This document shows positions 32,685 through 48,233 of a stretch of 64,000 nt of DNA, piece after piece (the stretch's first letter is position 1; every line of letters starts with the position of its first letter). A program made the position numbers and the translations under genes. The DNA is from Aedes albopictus (lineage: Eukaryota; Arthropoda; Insecta; Diptera; Culicidae), in NCBI RefSeq assembly GCF_035046485.1, contig NC_085137.1, forward strand, positions 377,270,706 to 377,334,705. The letters run 5' to 3'. The notes under the pieces are model-generated. The model ran no database searches. It was given only the letters and a program-made list of their open reading frames with translations, and was not told the DNA's origin.

Positions 32685-33337
32685 ATTACACAGCGCAACA
32701 TTTTTTTGTCTCAAGAGCAAACTTATGTGTCTCTGAAGGATTTTGGGCCGCTGAATCCGAATTCTGGCTCAGATTTGCTCCAACACGTCACAATTTTAAG
32801 CTATACCTCAATTTATAGGGCAAAATATGCGATTTTGGGCTTTTTTGACTGCAAGCCATTAAGCAAGGAAATATTTTTTTTTAAGTAATCAAATGGTGAA
32901 TTGGTCAAGTAACATCTAAATTAACGACTCATGCAAAATATTTCGTATTACTTAATGAAATTTGATAAATTGAAGGATTTTATGTTAGTATGAAAACTTG
33001 CATGCAACTTTTGGAGGATGACTTGTATGGGAAATCGCTTAAAACTATCAAATTCGCTTTGGTAAAACGAAATATTTTGCATTAGTCGTTAATTTAGATG
33101 TTACTTGACCAATTCACCTTTTGATTGCTTAAAAAAAAATATTTCCTTGCTTAATGGCTTGCAGTGAAAAAAGCCCAAAATCGCATATTTTGCCCTATAA
33201 ATTGAGGTATAGCTCAAAATTGTGACGTGTTAGAGCAAATCTGAGCCCGGATTCGGATTCAGCGGCCCAAAATCCTCCGGAGACACATAAGTTTGCTTTT
33301 GAGACAGACAAAAAGTTAATTTTTGTTACGCTGTGTT
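32685..33337. mobile_element. 650-bp DNA element with about 255-bp inverted arms
   Basis: The left arm (ACACAGCGCAACATTTTTTTG to CATGCAAAATATTTCG) is mirrored in 33070-33337. ATCA occurs at 32681-32684 and 33338-33341, a possible 4-bp duplication. There is no coding capacity. Open frames inside either arm are by-products. Confidence 0.65.
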
Positions 33338-34801
33338 ATCAGTTCTTCACTAACGTTGAGTAAAAAAGAATATTGATTGCACACTAAACATTTTTAGCAG
33401 CTCAGGTCAACCTCTAACAAATGCGTTTTTGTGACATTTCATTCATCTTATCAAATATATCTGCGAATAATATACGGCACAGCCAATACTAAAGTCTCAC
33501 CCACAACAACTCAAAAATAAAAACGAGCGATGATCTCTGACAGGGGCAAAACGATCCATTCAAATCCAATTAACCTGCCATGCCCGAGAGGAATCATTCA
33601 CATTTTCCCGACGGATCGCACTCACACATCCCTCACCTAGAGACGTCCCCCCTGCCGCTTTTCCGACTTGCGGTTTGAAACAGTATACACTTGATTTCCT
33701 TCATCCCGGGCTATAGGAAACAGCTGTCGATGTGTCTCGCCACCATCGCACCTCGGCCAACCCCAGGGCCTCCTGGCTTACTAGCTGTTTTCTTTCTCCC
33801 TCGCTGTAGTGGGGTCAAACAATCCTCCTCAGCACACAATATGTAGGCGCATTCCTGAGATGAATGTTTAATAATACGCCGGCCGTATAGTCGATTCTCA
33901 ATCTTAATGGGCATCGTTTTGGGGATACCTCCGTCAGTTTTCCTCGCCACAGTGACCGATCCCGCGGTATTTCTTACTTGACGGTCAATGCCTGACGGCG
34001 GCGGTGGAGGCCTCTTTAAATAAACACATTGATGCGCATTTTTATTCTGTTGTTTGCGGTCCATTGTGTTCGTTTCGTAGACTAATTTGAAGATGGATTT
34101 AGGTTTTGCGGATGGGATATCACTTTTTTATATGAGATGAGTATGACGCATTTTGTAAACGAAAGGATGTAGACGATGGTTTATTGACTGCGGCCTAGCG
34201 GCCTTGATGATGAAATCCACGAAATATTCGACGATAGGTATCGAGTTGCCAAGAGCATTACGTTCAGATGCAATGAGAAAGTATATGAACTGCTTCTATT
34301 TAGGTACGATGAACTTGTAATTACTTGAGATGGTTTGCAGTAAGACAACCAAATGATAAAATCGACTGACCAATGCACTTTGAAGCATTTCCGCGAAAAA
34401 ATCTAGTCTCCAGTGCAGTGTTCGTAAATTCCACCTTCCCTAAGAAAGATTCGCGCCACAAGCAACCACGCACGTTGTCCCACGCTCCAAAATAAACACA
34501 TCCAAATTAGCCCACCCGATTGTCATTCTGCTGACGACGAACGACATCGCCGACGGTGGCCACGCGAGTTGCTGATTGGCCAGGACGTACGCCACTGGCA
34601 GGCAACCGGGCGAGACACATTTCCACTGTCCACGATGTCGTGTGTCTGTCAACAGCACCGATAGATACGTTATTATAGCTTTGTCCTCGGCAGCAGCAGC
34701 AGCACCTATGCTCAAGAAAAGCAGCAAAACAAAAAAAACTCACGTTTTTGACCACGTATTTTTAAAACAAATTCATCGACGCTCGACGCTGTGCGGTACC
34801 C
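33338..34801. other. GC-richer single-copy-looking DNA, no confirmed gene
   Basis: This is the only stretch between 28 and 40 kb that does not look like an AT-rich element. A 117-codon ATG frame on the minus strand (33711-34064; MDRKQQNKNAHQCVYLKRPP..) has no motif I recognise, and overlapping frames on both strands at 34430-34830 are equally unconvincing. It could hold a host exon or regulatory DNA; I cannot decide. Confidence 0.35.
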
Positions 34802-35858
34802 CCCAAGTAACCAGTAAGCATTTAAAATAGCATTCCTTCAGCATTATAGTAGCCTTTACGACAAGGCGTTTAATGCTAATTAGCCGTATATGCGCTTATA
34901 GTGCTACTTCACAGCAGGTTTTGGCAAAATAACGGGCTGTCTTAGTGCTATCCCTTCAGGAACGTCGTGATGAAATGTCAAAGAAGCGTAACGCCTCCTC
35001 GAGCAAAAAAAAAACAAAAATAAATTGACGTCTGCTTCTCGTTCTCTCAGCTTGCTTCCCCGCTTCATCGTCCTTCCATATTCCAGCCGGTGCTAGGTGG
35101 AACTTTTTTTTGCTGATTTTTGTAGTGATGTAGGTTTGAACTTACGATCCGGAGATTGATTAATCATATCTGCTTCGGATTCTGTTGCTCCTGATCCACG
35201 ATGCTAAAGCTGTCCCGGTGGCGTGCGTTGATTTAATCGCCAATATAAAGAATGATTCGATAACAGCTTCAGATTCAACATCCAAAACATGTTTTCATTG
35301 AGATATTTCATTGTGGTAGAGCAGTACGATCCCTTTTTTTAAATATCTGTGGAATAAGATTGTTTCTTCGCTCTTTCAAACAATCCTATGATCCACAAAA
35401 GCATCCACCTATTCGACACATATTTTCCGACGAAAAGATAAATAATTGGTGATTTTTTGATGGACAAGTTCCCAATCCAATCCAGCTGCAGTAATGTTTT
35501 CTTTGGTGCTTTTGGATGAGTAGGAGAAAATGAAGAAATAAATAAGATGCACAAATTTGTATACAGAAGCATAGGCTCTGTAAGATAGAGGCAAAAGGTG
35601 TTGCCAAATGCGTAACAATCTCCCAACCTTTTTGCTCCTAGCATTAAAAGAGCAGTTGAAAAGCATTCTGTATGCTCCCAAGTGAAACCACTTCAAGCAG
35701 TTGAAATGCTAATTAACAGCCGAAAGTTTTTGAGCAGCAACGCTTATGCTAACTCAAGGCAGCTATGCATTCGAACTGCTTATGTAGGGCAGCAAGCAGT
35801 TTAAATGCGTAATACGGGCTGATATACGGCTTATTCAAATGCTTAGTGGTTACCTGGG
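34802..35858. mobile_element. 1.06-kb TIR element (CCCAAGTAACCAGTAAGCATT ends)
   Basis: The left end CCCAAGTAACCAGTAAGCAT and the reversed right end CCCAGGTAACCACTAAGCAT are inverted repeats. A related, shorter copy in reverse orientation lies at 55746-56190. Open frames on the minus strand at 35339-35696 do not resemble a transposase. Confidence 0.6.
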
Positions 35859-36349
35859 CCATTTATGTTATTATAAAGTATAGCTTATTTCAGGTTCCGC
35901 CGTTTCGGCACGAAAATAGCATTGCAATGGAAGAATGTTATAGGCATTCTACCTTTAACGATCTCTGCATCTACCACCCACTTGATCTACACCCACTTGT
36001 GGATTCTTGAACTGATTCGGTGTAACAGGTAGGTGTGCTAATAAGATCGGGGAAATTTCGACTCTTGACATAAACAATGTGAAGGGAAACATTTTCTAAT
36101 GAAGGATACCCTAACATGGGCTTTGATGACCATAAGATAATACTAAATCACAGATAAACAGACGTACCGCTATGGTCGTTCTCTGTTGTTCACCCTTTCA
36201 AGGGTGGATCTAAAAAATAGGTGGTTGATAACTAATATCACACCAGAGTGAAGGTTATCAAGTATTAAGTATCAGTAGGTCAGCTCCAGAGGCCCATTCT
36301 CCTTAGTTTGGGAATTCGTGCCACGTGCCTATTCACAGTGAATCAAAAT
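35859..36349. other. non-coding, no feature seen
   Basis: No repeat ends or coding signal recognised. Confidence 0.35.
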
Positions 36350-36858
36350 TCAACCATCGCGCAACAATAACGACAATGTCGCAACCTGATTTTGTTGCGA
36401 CATTCTACCTAATGCGACATAGGTTTGTCCCTTCTTGAACAGAATAGGACAAAGATCGTGCACCACGAGAATAGATATCTTTAAGCCTTGCATTGTGATT
36501 GTCGAGCGGTAACTTCGAGTCGGTAAACACTGCATCTCTGCTGAAGTTGTATTATCAAAAAGTTTTGATTTTGGGTTAGTCATAATTGATTATTCACGAG
36601 TTGAAAAGTACGCAACAAATTCAGCTTCCGTTTTGTCTGCAACATAAAAATTCGAGATCATGTCATTATCTTTTACCAGTTGGGATAAAGAGTAATCGCC
36701 GCGTCTTCTTTGTTGCTTGTTTTGTGCCTCTTTTGTCTGACAATTCTCTTCACTGAGAGGGAACAAAATAAAGGATGGGTGGGGGAAAAGGCCAGGTAGG
36801 AGAATAGGATCGTCATCCTTGAAGAAAGCACTAACGTATTTGTGCACCACGATCAATC
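36350..36858 (-). pseudogene. possible Helitron helicase remnant
   Basis: Two minus-strand readings, ISNFYVADKTEAEFVAYFST and, further on, STITMQGLKISILVVHD and KKGQTYVALGRM, resemble the last part of the Pif1-like helicase of Helitrons (family pattern: TIHKxQG...GQxYVALSRV). Spacing fits but stops interrupt, and the call rests on short motifs. Confidence 0.4.
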
Positions 36859-36870
36859 AGGGCATCGCGT

Positions 36871-37075
36871 CACTTGGGCGGTGGCTTCTATATTCGTCTG
36901 CTTTCCACTATAACTCAGTCAATTTTGAACCAATTGACTTGAAATGTTGTACACGAGTGGATACTATACCCTAGACTATACCTATCTCACCACATTCCAA
37001 CAGTTGTGTCAATTGGTTCAAATTTGACAGAGTTATAGTGGAAAACAGACGAATATAGAAGCCACCGCCCAAGTG
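36871..37075. mobile_element. 205-bp hairpin MITE with GCGT duplication
   Basis: It is a near-perfect palindrome with ends CACTTGGGCGGTGGCTTCTA and its mirror, flanked by GCGT at 36867-36870 and 37076-37079. It interrupts old minus-strand retrotransposon debris. The body resembles the 5665-5877 MITE in containing ACTATAACT..GTCAATTTTGAACC but has different ends. Confidence 0.75.
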
Positions 37076-37080
37076 GCGTG

Positions 37081-37445
37081 ATTCCCCACATCAATCTCAG
37101 ATTCAAAAAGGCGCAAAGCACGAATGCTATTACGGTTTCACCTTACCGTTTAAAGAACAATAGTTGTTTTACTCGGATTTACCGAAAGGCCATATTGGCG
37201 GCATCAACCCTCAACTACCTGACGAACGCTTTGTATCAGGTCAAAAACGGTGCTGATGCACATACCAACCAACAATGTTAGGTAGTCGTCGGCAAAACCA
37301 TAAGTAGGAAGTAGGAGTTGCCTCACTCACCAGCGTATCTGCTGCGAGATTTCACAAAAGTGGTGACAAGACTCTCCCTTGAGGGCATCCACAAACACGC
37401 ACTTTTCTAATCGCAATGTCAAGAAGACGCAACGTCACCCAAGTA
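37081..37445 (-). pseudogene. LOA-clade RT fragment (palm)
   Basis: On the minus strand: GCPQGRVLSPLLWN, LPTYGFADDYLTLLVGMCIS (the RT Asp pair) and YGLSVNPSKTTIVLLT, with frameshifts between. This matches LOA-type RT motifs 4 to 6. The fragment at 40835-41050 is the preceding part of an RT of the same type and strand, so both may come from one element split by later insertions. Confidence 0.65.
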
Positions 37446-37973
37446 ACAGAACTAGCTGAATAACAGTTTCTTAAGCTAAAGTTTGCTTAAGGGTTGTTTG
37501 TTCCACTCTTGTACATCAAAAGTGTTTGTTGGGGAGGAGATGTCGGTTTATAAAAAAATGGTTAATTCAATTTGAAATCATTGGAGATATACAATGACTC
37601 CGTGGTATTGGAAGGCACGTTTCCAAAGGCACCCTTTGTTAAAACTACAAGTAGCCACACTTCTTTTAGCAGCTGAAACGCTTAGTTCCAAATCAGCTCA
37701 AGCTAAAAATATATTTCTTTTAGACTTAAAATTTAGAATTCGAATTCGGTTTAGAATTCAGTAACATTAATATGTCTACTTCGAATTTAGATTTAGAATT
37801 CGGTAACATTAATATGTGTCTACTTACAATTTGGTGTAGGCTTGTACAACTTAGGTTAGGCTCAGTGTGTGTAGAGTTTTGGCATAGAAAAAGTATTTAC
37901 TGAAATTATAAAGTGGTTAACAATCATATACGTATTTTTCGCAAGTTCAATCCACTCACGTGTTGTTCACAAC
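37446..37973. other. AT-rich non-coding with short tandem duplication
   Basis: A unit of about 55 bp containing TTTAGAATTCGGTAACATTA is present twice at about 37750-37830. It starts with CCCAAGTAACAGAACTAGCTG, faintly like the ends of the 34802 element. Confidence 0.4.
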
Positions 37974-37975
37974 TA

Positions 37976-38930
37976 AGGCATTGTCCAGTTAGAATCCGGA
38001 CGCAGATAATCACTTATATCTCAGAGGTGGAATAACAAACATAAAAGGTTAAGCCCTCAAAACAAAGATAATTTACTGTAGCTTCATGGAAAAATATCAT
38101 TAAAATTAATTAATTTGATTTTTAATACATTTTCTCATTTTTTCCGTGATAACTTCCTTAAAAATCTGCACAATGGTAGTAAATTTTAACATCAACCCCT
38201 TCGGCGTATATGTTTAACAATCGGGTCATCTCTGTAGTGTCCTGAGACCCTCTACCAGGCTGATTAGGAATCCAAAGAAACTTTACCAAATATTTCTCTT
38301 CTTGCGAAATTACGGGCTTATCAGTGAATTCCAAAGAAGCGAAATTTGAGTGTTTTTTTCGTTAATAAACACTATCCAACAGTGATGACACCACTGCACA
38401 TCTCAAGCTGTTGTGATAGCTCTCCAAAGTAGCTCAAACCTCTTCAGATCCCTTGTGGGCATTTTTGAAAAGCAGCACGTGATTTTTGAGGTTATCATCT
38501 TTGTACACATTTGGTGTCAAAATCGTGATGTGAGAAAACGATGTCCAGAGCTCGAACTTCCTGCCAAATCTTGGAATTCCAAGCAGATTTATCCATGAAC
38601 ATAAACTTTAATCTTCCTTGGACACTTCCTCATGGCATGGTTAACAACATCTGAGCACATCACACATAATGGTTTTGGAGATATTAACATTTTTCGCGAC
38701 TGTCGTACCTGACCACCCTAAATTTTCAGCGTGTTTGTGCAAGATTTTTTTCCTTCGCATGTCTTCAATCTGAAATAACTTTTCACTCGTAGCAAGAAAA
38801 TCGATGAAATTTTCACCGTCAATAGAGGACTTGTTTATGCTCAGACTGCAGTGAAAAAAATATGATTATGATCATTTAAGGCGTCACAATAAATTATCCT
38901 TTGCGTCCGGATTCTAACTGGACAATGCTT
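37976..38930 (-). mobile_element. Tc1/mariner-type element, inverted copy 2
   Basis: TA flanks at 37974-37975 and 38931-38932. The sequence is the reverse complement of copy 1 (28944-29897) with almost no visible differences: the 61-codon frame at 38413-38598 is identical to the minus-strand frame at 29275-29460. It shares copy 1's stops, so it must be moved by a transposase made elsewhere. Confidence 0.75.
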
Positions 38931-38932
38931 TA

Positions 38933-40334
38933 TTACCAGAAATTACCACAAAATAACTTTTGGTTCTTCGCATGAAAAGTATTTCAGGTTCAGGCGAAAA
39001 CGCACACAAATAAACAAATGCAGTCTCCCACCAACATGACACAGAGAATGAACATGACAAAGAGAAAGCAAGACAATGAGAGCGACGCCTCGTAGTGTAA
39101 TCAACTGTAGCAGAAGTTCTGTTTTGATCTTCAGTCCGAGCGCGGTGAATATGAATATGATTTTTTAAATTTGGAAATGACTTTTTGTGATTTTAGGCTA
39201 TTTAAGGCACGCAAATGTTAATATGTTGCCCTAATTCTAGTAATTATGCTTGCTTTTAGTGAATAGTATGCACCAGCAGCACTTTTTGCTTTTAAATCGT
39301 GCTTAAACCAGAAAATATCAATTGAAGATGAATATGCTGACTTTGAATATCAGTCCATGGTAAAAATTCAGCAGACAGCGAGGTAATGAATTTTTCATCG
39401 CTTGAACTTCAGAGAGTGGCGCAGGGGTTGTCGAGGCGATAATCAAAACAAAAACAAATCTGAGACGCAAGAGCCTCTGGGCGTCGGTTGGGATGACTGT
39501 AATTTGATAAATTAAGACACTGACCTTTAGAAAGGAAAATTATTTATATACTCCCACTAGCAACTGTTCTTTTAAATAAAAAGGAAAATTGTAACGCACA
39601 TAACAGACCACGTACACATACACACAAGGGAACTGGATTGGGAGGATTAAGCGGGCGTTGGATTAACGGATGGAATTGTTTAGAGGAGTGGCTAAGAGAT
39701 GGGAAAAAGAAGGCGGAAGGAGGGTGAGGTAAGATCTGAAGATGGGTATGCCACGAGTTAGAAAACTCGAAGTAGGTCTTTCCTACTTAGAACTTCAAGC
39801 AGACCAGAAGTGCCCAATTAGAGACAAAGTGATTAGCAAGTGACGATTTCTAGTTGAAAGTTTAGTTCACTAGTTCAAACCAAGATACCGAAAAGTTCTG
39901 TGGAAAAGTTTTGAGAGACCACACTATCCCGAGTCAGCTAAATTGATCCCGAAACAGAAGATCAGTGGCATACCAGACCCGTAATACCTCTCCTCCGCGA
40001 TATTTCGTATAGGACCCTTTAAGTTCCGGTTAGGAGTCCGAGCGGTAGCCAATCCCGCTATCTAACCCTGCAGTGCACCTGGAGATCACGATATTTACGT
40101 CCGGTGATCACGCACGAGCGAGTAGTTGACCCGAGGAACTACGATATTCCCTCCCTAGTCCGTGGAACCACGTGGAAAGCGTCCCACAGAGAATCCAACC
40201 CCATCAGCATTGTGAGCCCAGCAGCGAAGTCAAGCCTCCAGAGGTGGCCCACCAGATCCGTCGCAACCCTCCCTCCAGTGCCGGCCGGCCATAGCTACAC
40301 ACCTACACTACACTAACCGTAAGTCGAAATATAT
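38933..40334. other. non-coding; GC-richer block at 39.6-40.3 kb
   Basis: From about 39600 the base composition changes and a 70-codon plus-strand frame (40104-40316) appears without a motif, followed by a donor-like ACCGTAAGT. A solo LTR or an untranslated exon are possible readings; I could not find paired ends. Confidence 0.3.
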
Positions 40335-40578
40335 TATACTGCCCATATTCGCATAGTCGATGTAACCACCACTGGCAATGCCACCGTACAAAAGCTAATA
40401 TTTAATGCGTGTGCATATTTGTGACCAGTGTTATTCAATTGATCACAAGATCTAACACTTAGTTAGATGTCAACGTGGTAAAAATCTTGAAATTCATATT
40501 TATTCATTGTTAAAATTCTAAAAGCATGTTGAAAAGTACAGTGGCGCTTACATCGACTATGCGAATATGGGCAGTATA
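40335..40578. mobile_element. 244-bp TA-flanked MITE
   Basis: The ends TATACTGCCCATATTCGCAT and the mirrored ATGCGAATATGGGCAGTATA include TA on both sides. Inverted homology runs about 35 bp, through GTCGATGTAA. Non-coding. Confidence 0.75.
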
Positions 40579-40834
40579 GTTGAAATCAAGTGAAAAGTGT
40601 TTGGACTTTTGATCAGCGTGAAGAGCCGACCCTGTAAAGAAGAGTTTGGGAACCCCTGGTGGGCAGGGCTGTTAGGTCTCGCCCCCAGCGAGCGTCTCGG
40701 GATAATCCCCTTTGAGCGATAACATCCTATAATGCTATCGCACTCGCAGGTATCGCTACATCCCGTCGGTTGGTGTGAGTGGATCCCGCAGGGCTGAAGT
40801 ATGAAACCTTCAGCGTTGCCAGTTAGCTTAGGAA

Positions 40835-41050
40835 CACCCTTGATATCTAAGAAAACACCTTAACAAGATTGCTTTTGAGTGAATGCTTTCTCGATATCGT
40901 AAATAACCTTGTGTAAAAGAGTCACGGTGGACTTTCCAGATTGGTTAGCAGGTTGGTTCACATGAAGAGGCATGTTAGCCAAATGAACATCACAGATGTC
41001 AACGATCAACACAACGCGTTTCAAGAATTCCAGAAGAATAGAGATCAAAC
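40835..41050 (-). pseudogene. LOA-clade RT fragment (fingers)
   Basis: The minus strand reads LHVNQPANQSGKSTVTLLHK, then DIEKAFTQKQSC, a stop, and GVFLDIKGV, which holds the first catalytic Asp of RT. It is short and broken, and homology ends at about 40835. Confidence 0.65.
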
Positions 41051-42250
41051 TGATGAAACTTATTTTCTGTTGAGGTTTCCAACAGAAACATCAATTGTGA
41101 TTGCACAAACATCTCTAGTAGTTAGTTCAAAGATGAGTGTAGTGTAGCAAACCCAAACGCAAAGGTTGCATTATACCGAATTCAACATGGGTCATTCCAC
41201 ACCAAGTGTACACACCGCGTGCTATCGACCATCACGGGTTTTGACCCAATTTTGTTGGAATGTTTGTTTAAATGGAGGAAGAAAAAATCCAAATTTTGGT
41301 GCCGATCGGATCACCCCTCGGTCCGTGGCAGCACTCCTCGTCTACACCAATACAAGAAAAATCCAAGTTCCTCCTTTCTTTTCTTAATTAATAATTTTGA
41401 AACTATAACATAAACCCATTTTTGACCTTCGGCTTTTTTGAATCCAGGAAAAATATTATTTTTTCGATGCAGTGTTTGGCAATGTTATATTTCAATTTGA
41501 AAATTTGAAATCGATTTTTCGTCGAATGAGTATATTTTAATTTAAAAAATTTTGATTCCATCGTGTTTATCAGACATTTTCCAGTCGAAAAACATTAACT
41601 CCCCGAGGTCTTTTCGGCCGTTCCAGAGATACAGTGTTTTAAAGTTTGGAAAACGTTTTTCTCTAAGGCTGATACAAATTTAATTTTGACTTTTTGTCTC
41701 CCCCCCCCCCTTCAAAAATTTTGGCTGGATTTTGCATTTTGAGGGGGCAGATAAAAAAATATTTATCAAAATATCGGGATTTTGTAAAAATTCTTTAACA
41801 AATCCGATGAGTTTTTAATATTTTTCAGATTAAATGCTTTATTATTTTTATCCCCCCCCCCTCGACCCGTCAAAGAGTGGTGGGACAAAAAGTGAAATAA
41901 ATATTTGTAACCGCCTAATATATCAAAAATTTAGTTGAACTTGCAAGTTTCGCCAAGAAAACATTATTCATTGCAATTTAAAGGTGATTTGGGCTGATTT
42001 AGACCAAGGGAAGCAGCAAATTGTGTGAAAAAATTGGCAGTGTTGCCAGTTTTTCAACTATGTGTAATGGATAAGAATAGATAGTTAAAGTTTAAAATGT
42101 ATCTATCAATATACTCATTTTAAATGTTATGCTCTCTATTAAAACATTATTTTTACGGAAAAGTTGCCAAATAGGTATAGCAATATTTCTTGTAAAAAAA
42201 ACTGAATTTCATACTTTTCATACTGTTGTATCACATCCAATCATTAAAAA
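41051..42250. other. AT-rich non-coding with two C tracts
   Basis: Runs of 10 to 11 C occur near 41700 and 41853. The rest is AT-rich without end structures or coding signals. Confidence 0.4.
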
Positions 42251-44486
42251 CCCAGATTAATCCACCTAGCGGTGATAGTGCCTTTCTCGTCGAATATGTA
42301 CTCATGAACTTTTCGTCGACGTTAGCCAAAATGTTCCTGAATCCTGAAAACACTTCATATAGACAAGCAACAATTTTAACAAAGCCATCATCAATTTTCG
42401 AAACTTATTGATGATACATATTCCGATGTTATGTTCAACAGCAAAACAGAGCTGAAAAATATCAGACCCCTCAGTTGACTGCTTGACCACCTTAACCCTA
42501 GTCGTGTATTGGAGTCATTTTTACCCCATTCCATCCACTACGGCAGCCGGGTGAGCGTCAGCTAATGCATGAAGAAGGTTAACTTTATTCACAATCACAG
42601 ATCACTATGTGATCTTCGCCAATGTTTATTTCAGCACACTTTAGGCTATATTTTATTATCATTGGTAACATGATTCATGTAAAATTTGACCTTCCTACGA
42701 AAAAATGCAGAAAATGTAAATTTTCCATTCAAATTTTAATCGCAATGAGAAGAGTGAGAACTCAACCAGCTGCACCCAAATTGTGAGCTATAATTTTAGA
42801 AGCATAAGGAGATTGAAGATTGAAAAACTGTATAAGGTGTTGATGTGATTAAATCATATTTTTTCCATAAAACGTTGCGTTGCTCCATCCTACTATACAT
42901 TTTCACCACAGGAATCTGAAATGGTGTGATTTGAAGAGATCACTTTGGTCACGATTTTGTTCTCTTGCATATATGAAGACTTTGACCATTTCTTCACTTA
43001 TAATCTTACCCAACGTTTACATGCTATCAAACAAGCCACAATTTGATTTATCGCTTTGACATTTATTTTGTTCACCTTTATAATTCCGCTATTTGATGTG
43101 CAGCTTGCATGGGTTTCGTTGAATTTTACGTTTGACTTCCGGGGGGACACCTGGAACCGATTCCGGTTGTCTCAAGTATGGTCTGAGATTATGTTTTTGT
43201 AAACTGTTCATCGGGTTACCTGAAAAGCTGAAAATTAATGTGATCTCAGGCTATTTTCTAGCTAACCGTTCGACAATTTTTTGAAAAAGCCGTGATTTTA
43301 TGCATCGCATGCATGATTTTGGTTCACTTCTATTAAATCACTTCCGATGGAACACCCGCAACCGATTCCGAAATATTATTACAAGTTCTAGATGTGACCT
43401 GAGACTATTTTATTGATGTTGACCGTTCATCAGTTTATCAAAAACGCCGCTATGGTTTAGTTCCCTTCTATATGTTACCACTTCCGACGCGTTACTCGTC
43501 TTGTCACCAGTTCTGGAACACTACCGGTTCTCCCAAATATAGTCTGAGATTATTTGTTGATTAACCGTTTATCGTCGCATGTATTGGTTCTCTTTTACAT
43601 TTGACCATTTCTGGCGGGACACCCGTAATCGGTTCCGTAACACACTGATATGGCATGCGTCTTGTAAATGTTCATCATGTTGCCTAAAAAGCCGTGATTT
43701 GAGCTATCGCATGCATGGGTTTGGTGTCACTTCCGGCCCGGAACCGGTTGCGGAATACTACCGATAGTCTCTTAAATAGTAGGAGCCTATTTGCTTGCTG
43801 TTTATTAGTTCATCAAAAAAGCCATGGGTTTGGTTCAATTTTATACTTAGCCACTTTCGGAGGGAAACCCGGAACTAGTTTCGGCACTACTGACAGTCCA
43901 TAATGGTGGTCTTAGCCTACTTCCTCAATAACCGGGCATCAAGTTGTCGAAAAAGCCGTGATTTGATGTGCCGCATACAAAAGTTTTGTCAACTTTTATA
44001 TACGGCCACTTCCGGCGGAACACCCGGAACCGGTTCCGAAACACTACCGGTTCAGATATGGCCTGAGACTGTTTTCTTGCTAACTGCTTATCAGGTTATC
44101 CAAAATGCAGCAGTTTGATGTGTCGCATGCATGGATTTGGTTCACTTTTATATTTGGCCACTTCCGGCGGGACACCCGGAACCGGTTCCGGAACACTACC
44201 GGTTCAGATATGGTCTGAGACTGTTTTCTTGCTAACTGTTAATCAGGTTATCCAAAATGCCGCAGTTTGATGTGTCGCATGTATGTGTTTGTTACATTTT
44301 TATGTATGGCCCTTTTCAAGGGTACTGGTCCGGAACACGTAAATGGCCATAACTCCGGAACGGCTGGACCGATCCGAACAATTCAATAGGAAACAATGGG
44401 AACAGATTCTGCGTCGAATGAACCGTCGGTCATTAAAATCGGTTGAGGTTTACTGCCAAAAAGTGATGTGAGTTTTTTTTTTGTAC
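42251..44486 (-). mobile_element. unclassified repeat element, inverted copy C
   Basis: It starts with CCCAGATTAATCCACCTAGC, the reverse complement of the 3' end of copies A and B. Degenerate 152-bp units follow on the minus strand (43070-44310, core CGGAACCGGTTCC) and it closes near TTTTTTGTACA, so it lacks the first part of the element. Units here are more divergent than in A and B except for two near 44000-44280. Confidence 0.65.
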
Positions 44487-48223
<3,737 letters not shown>

Positions 48224-48233
<10 letters not shown>

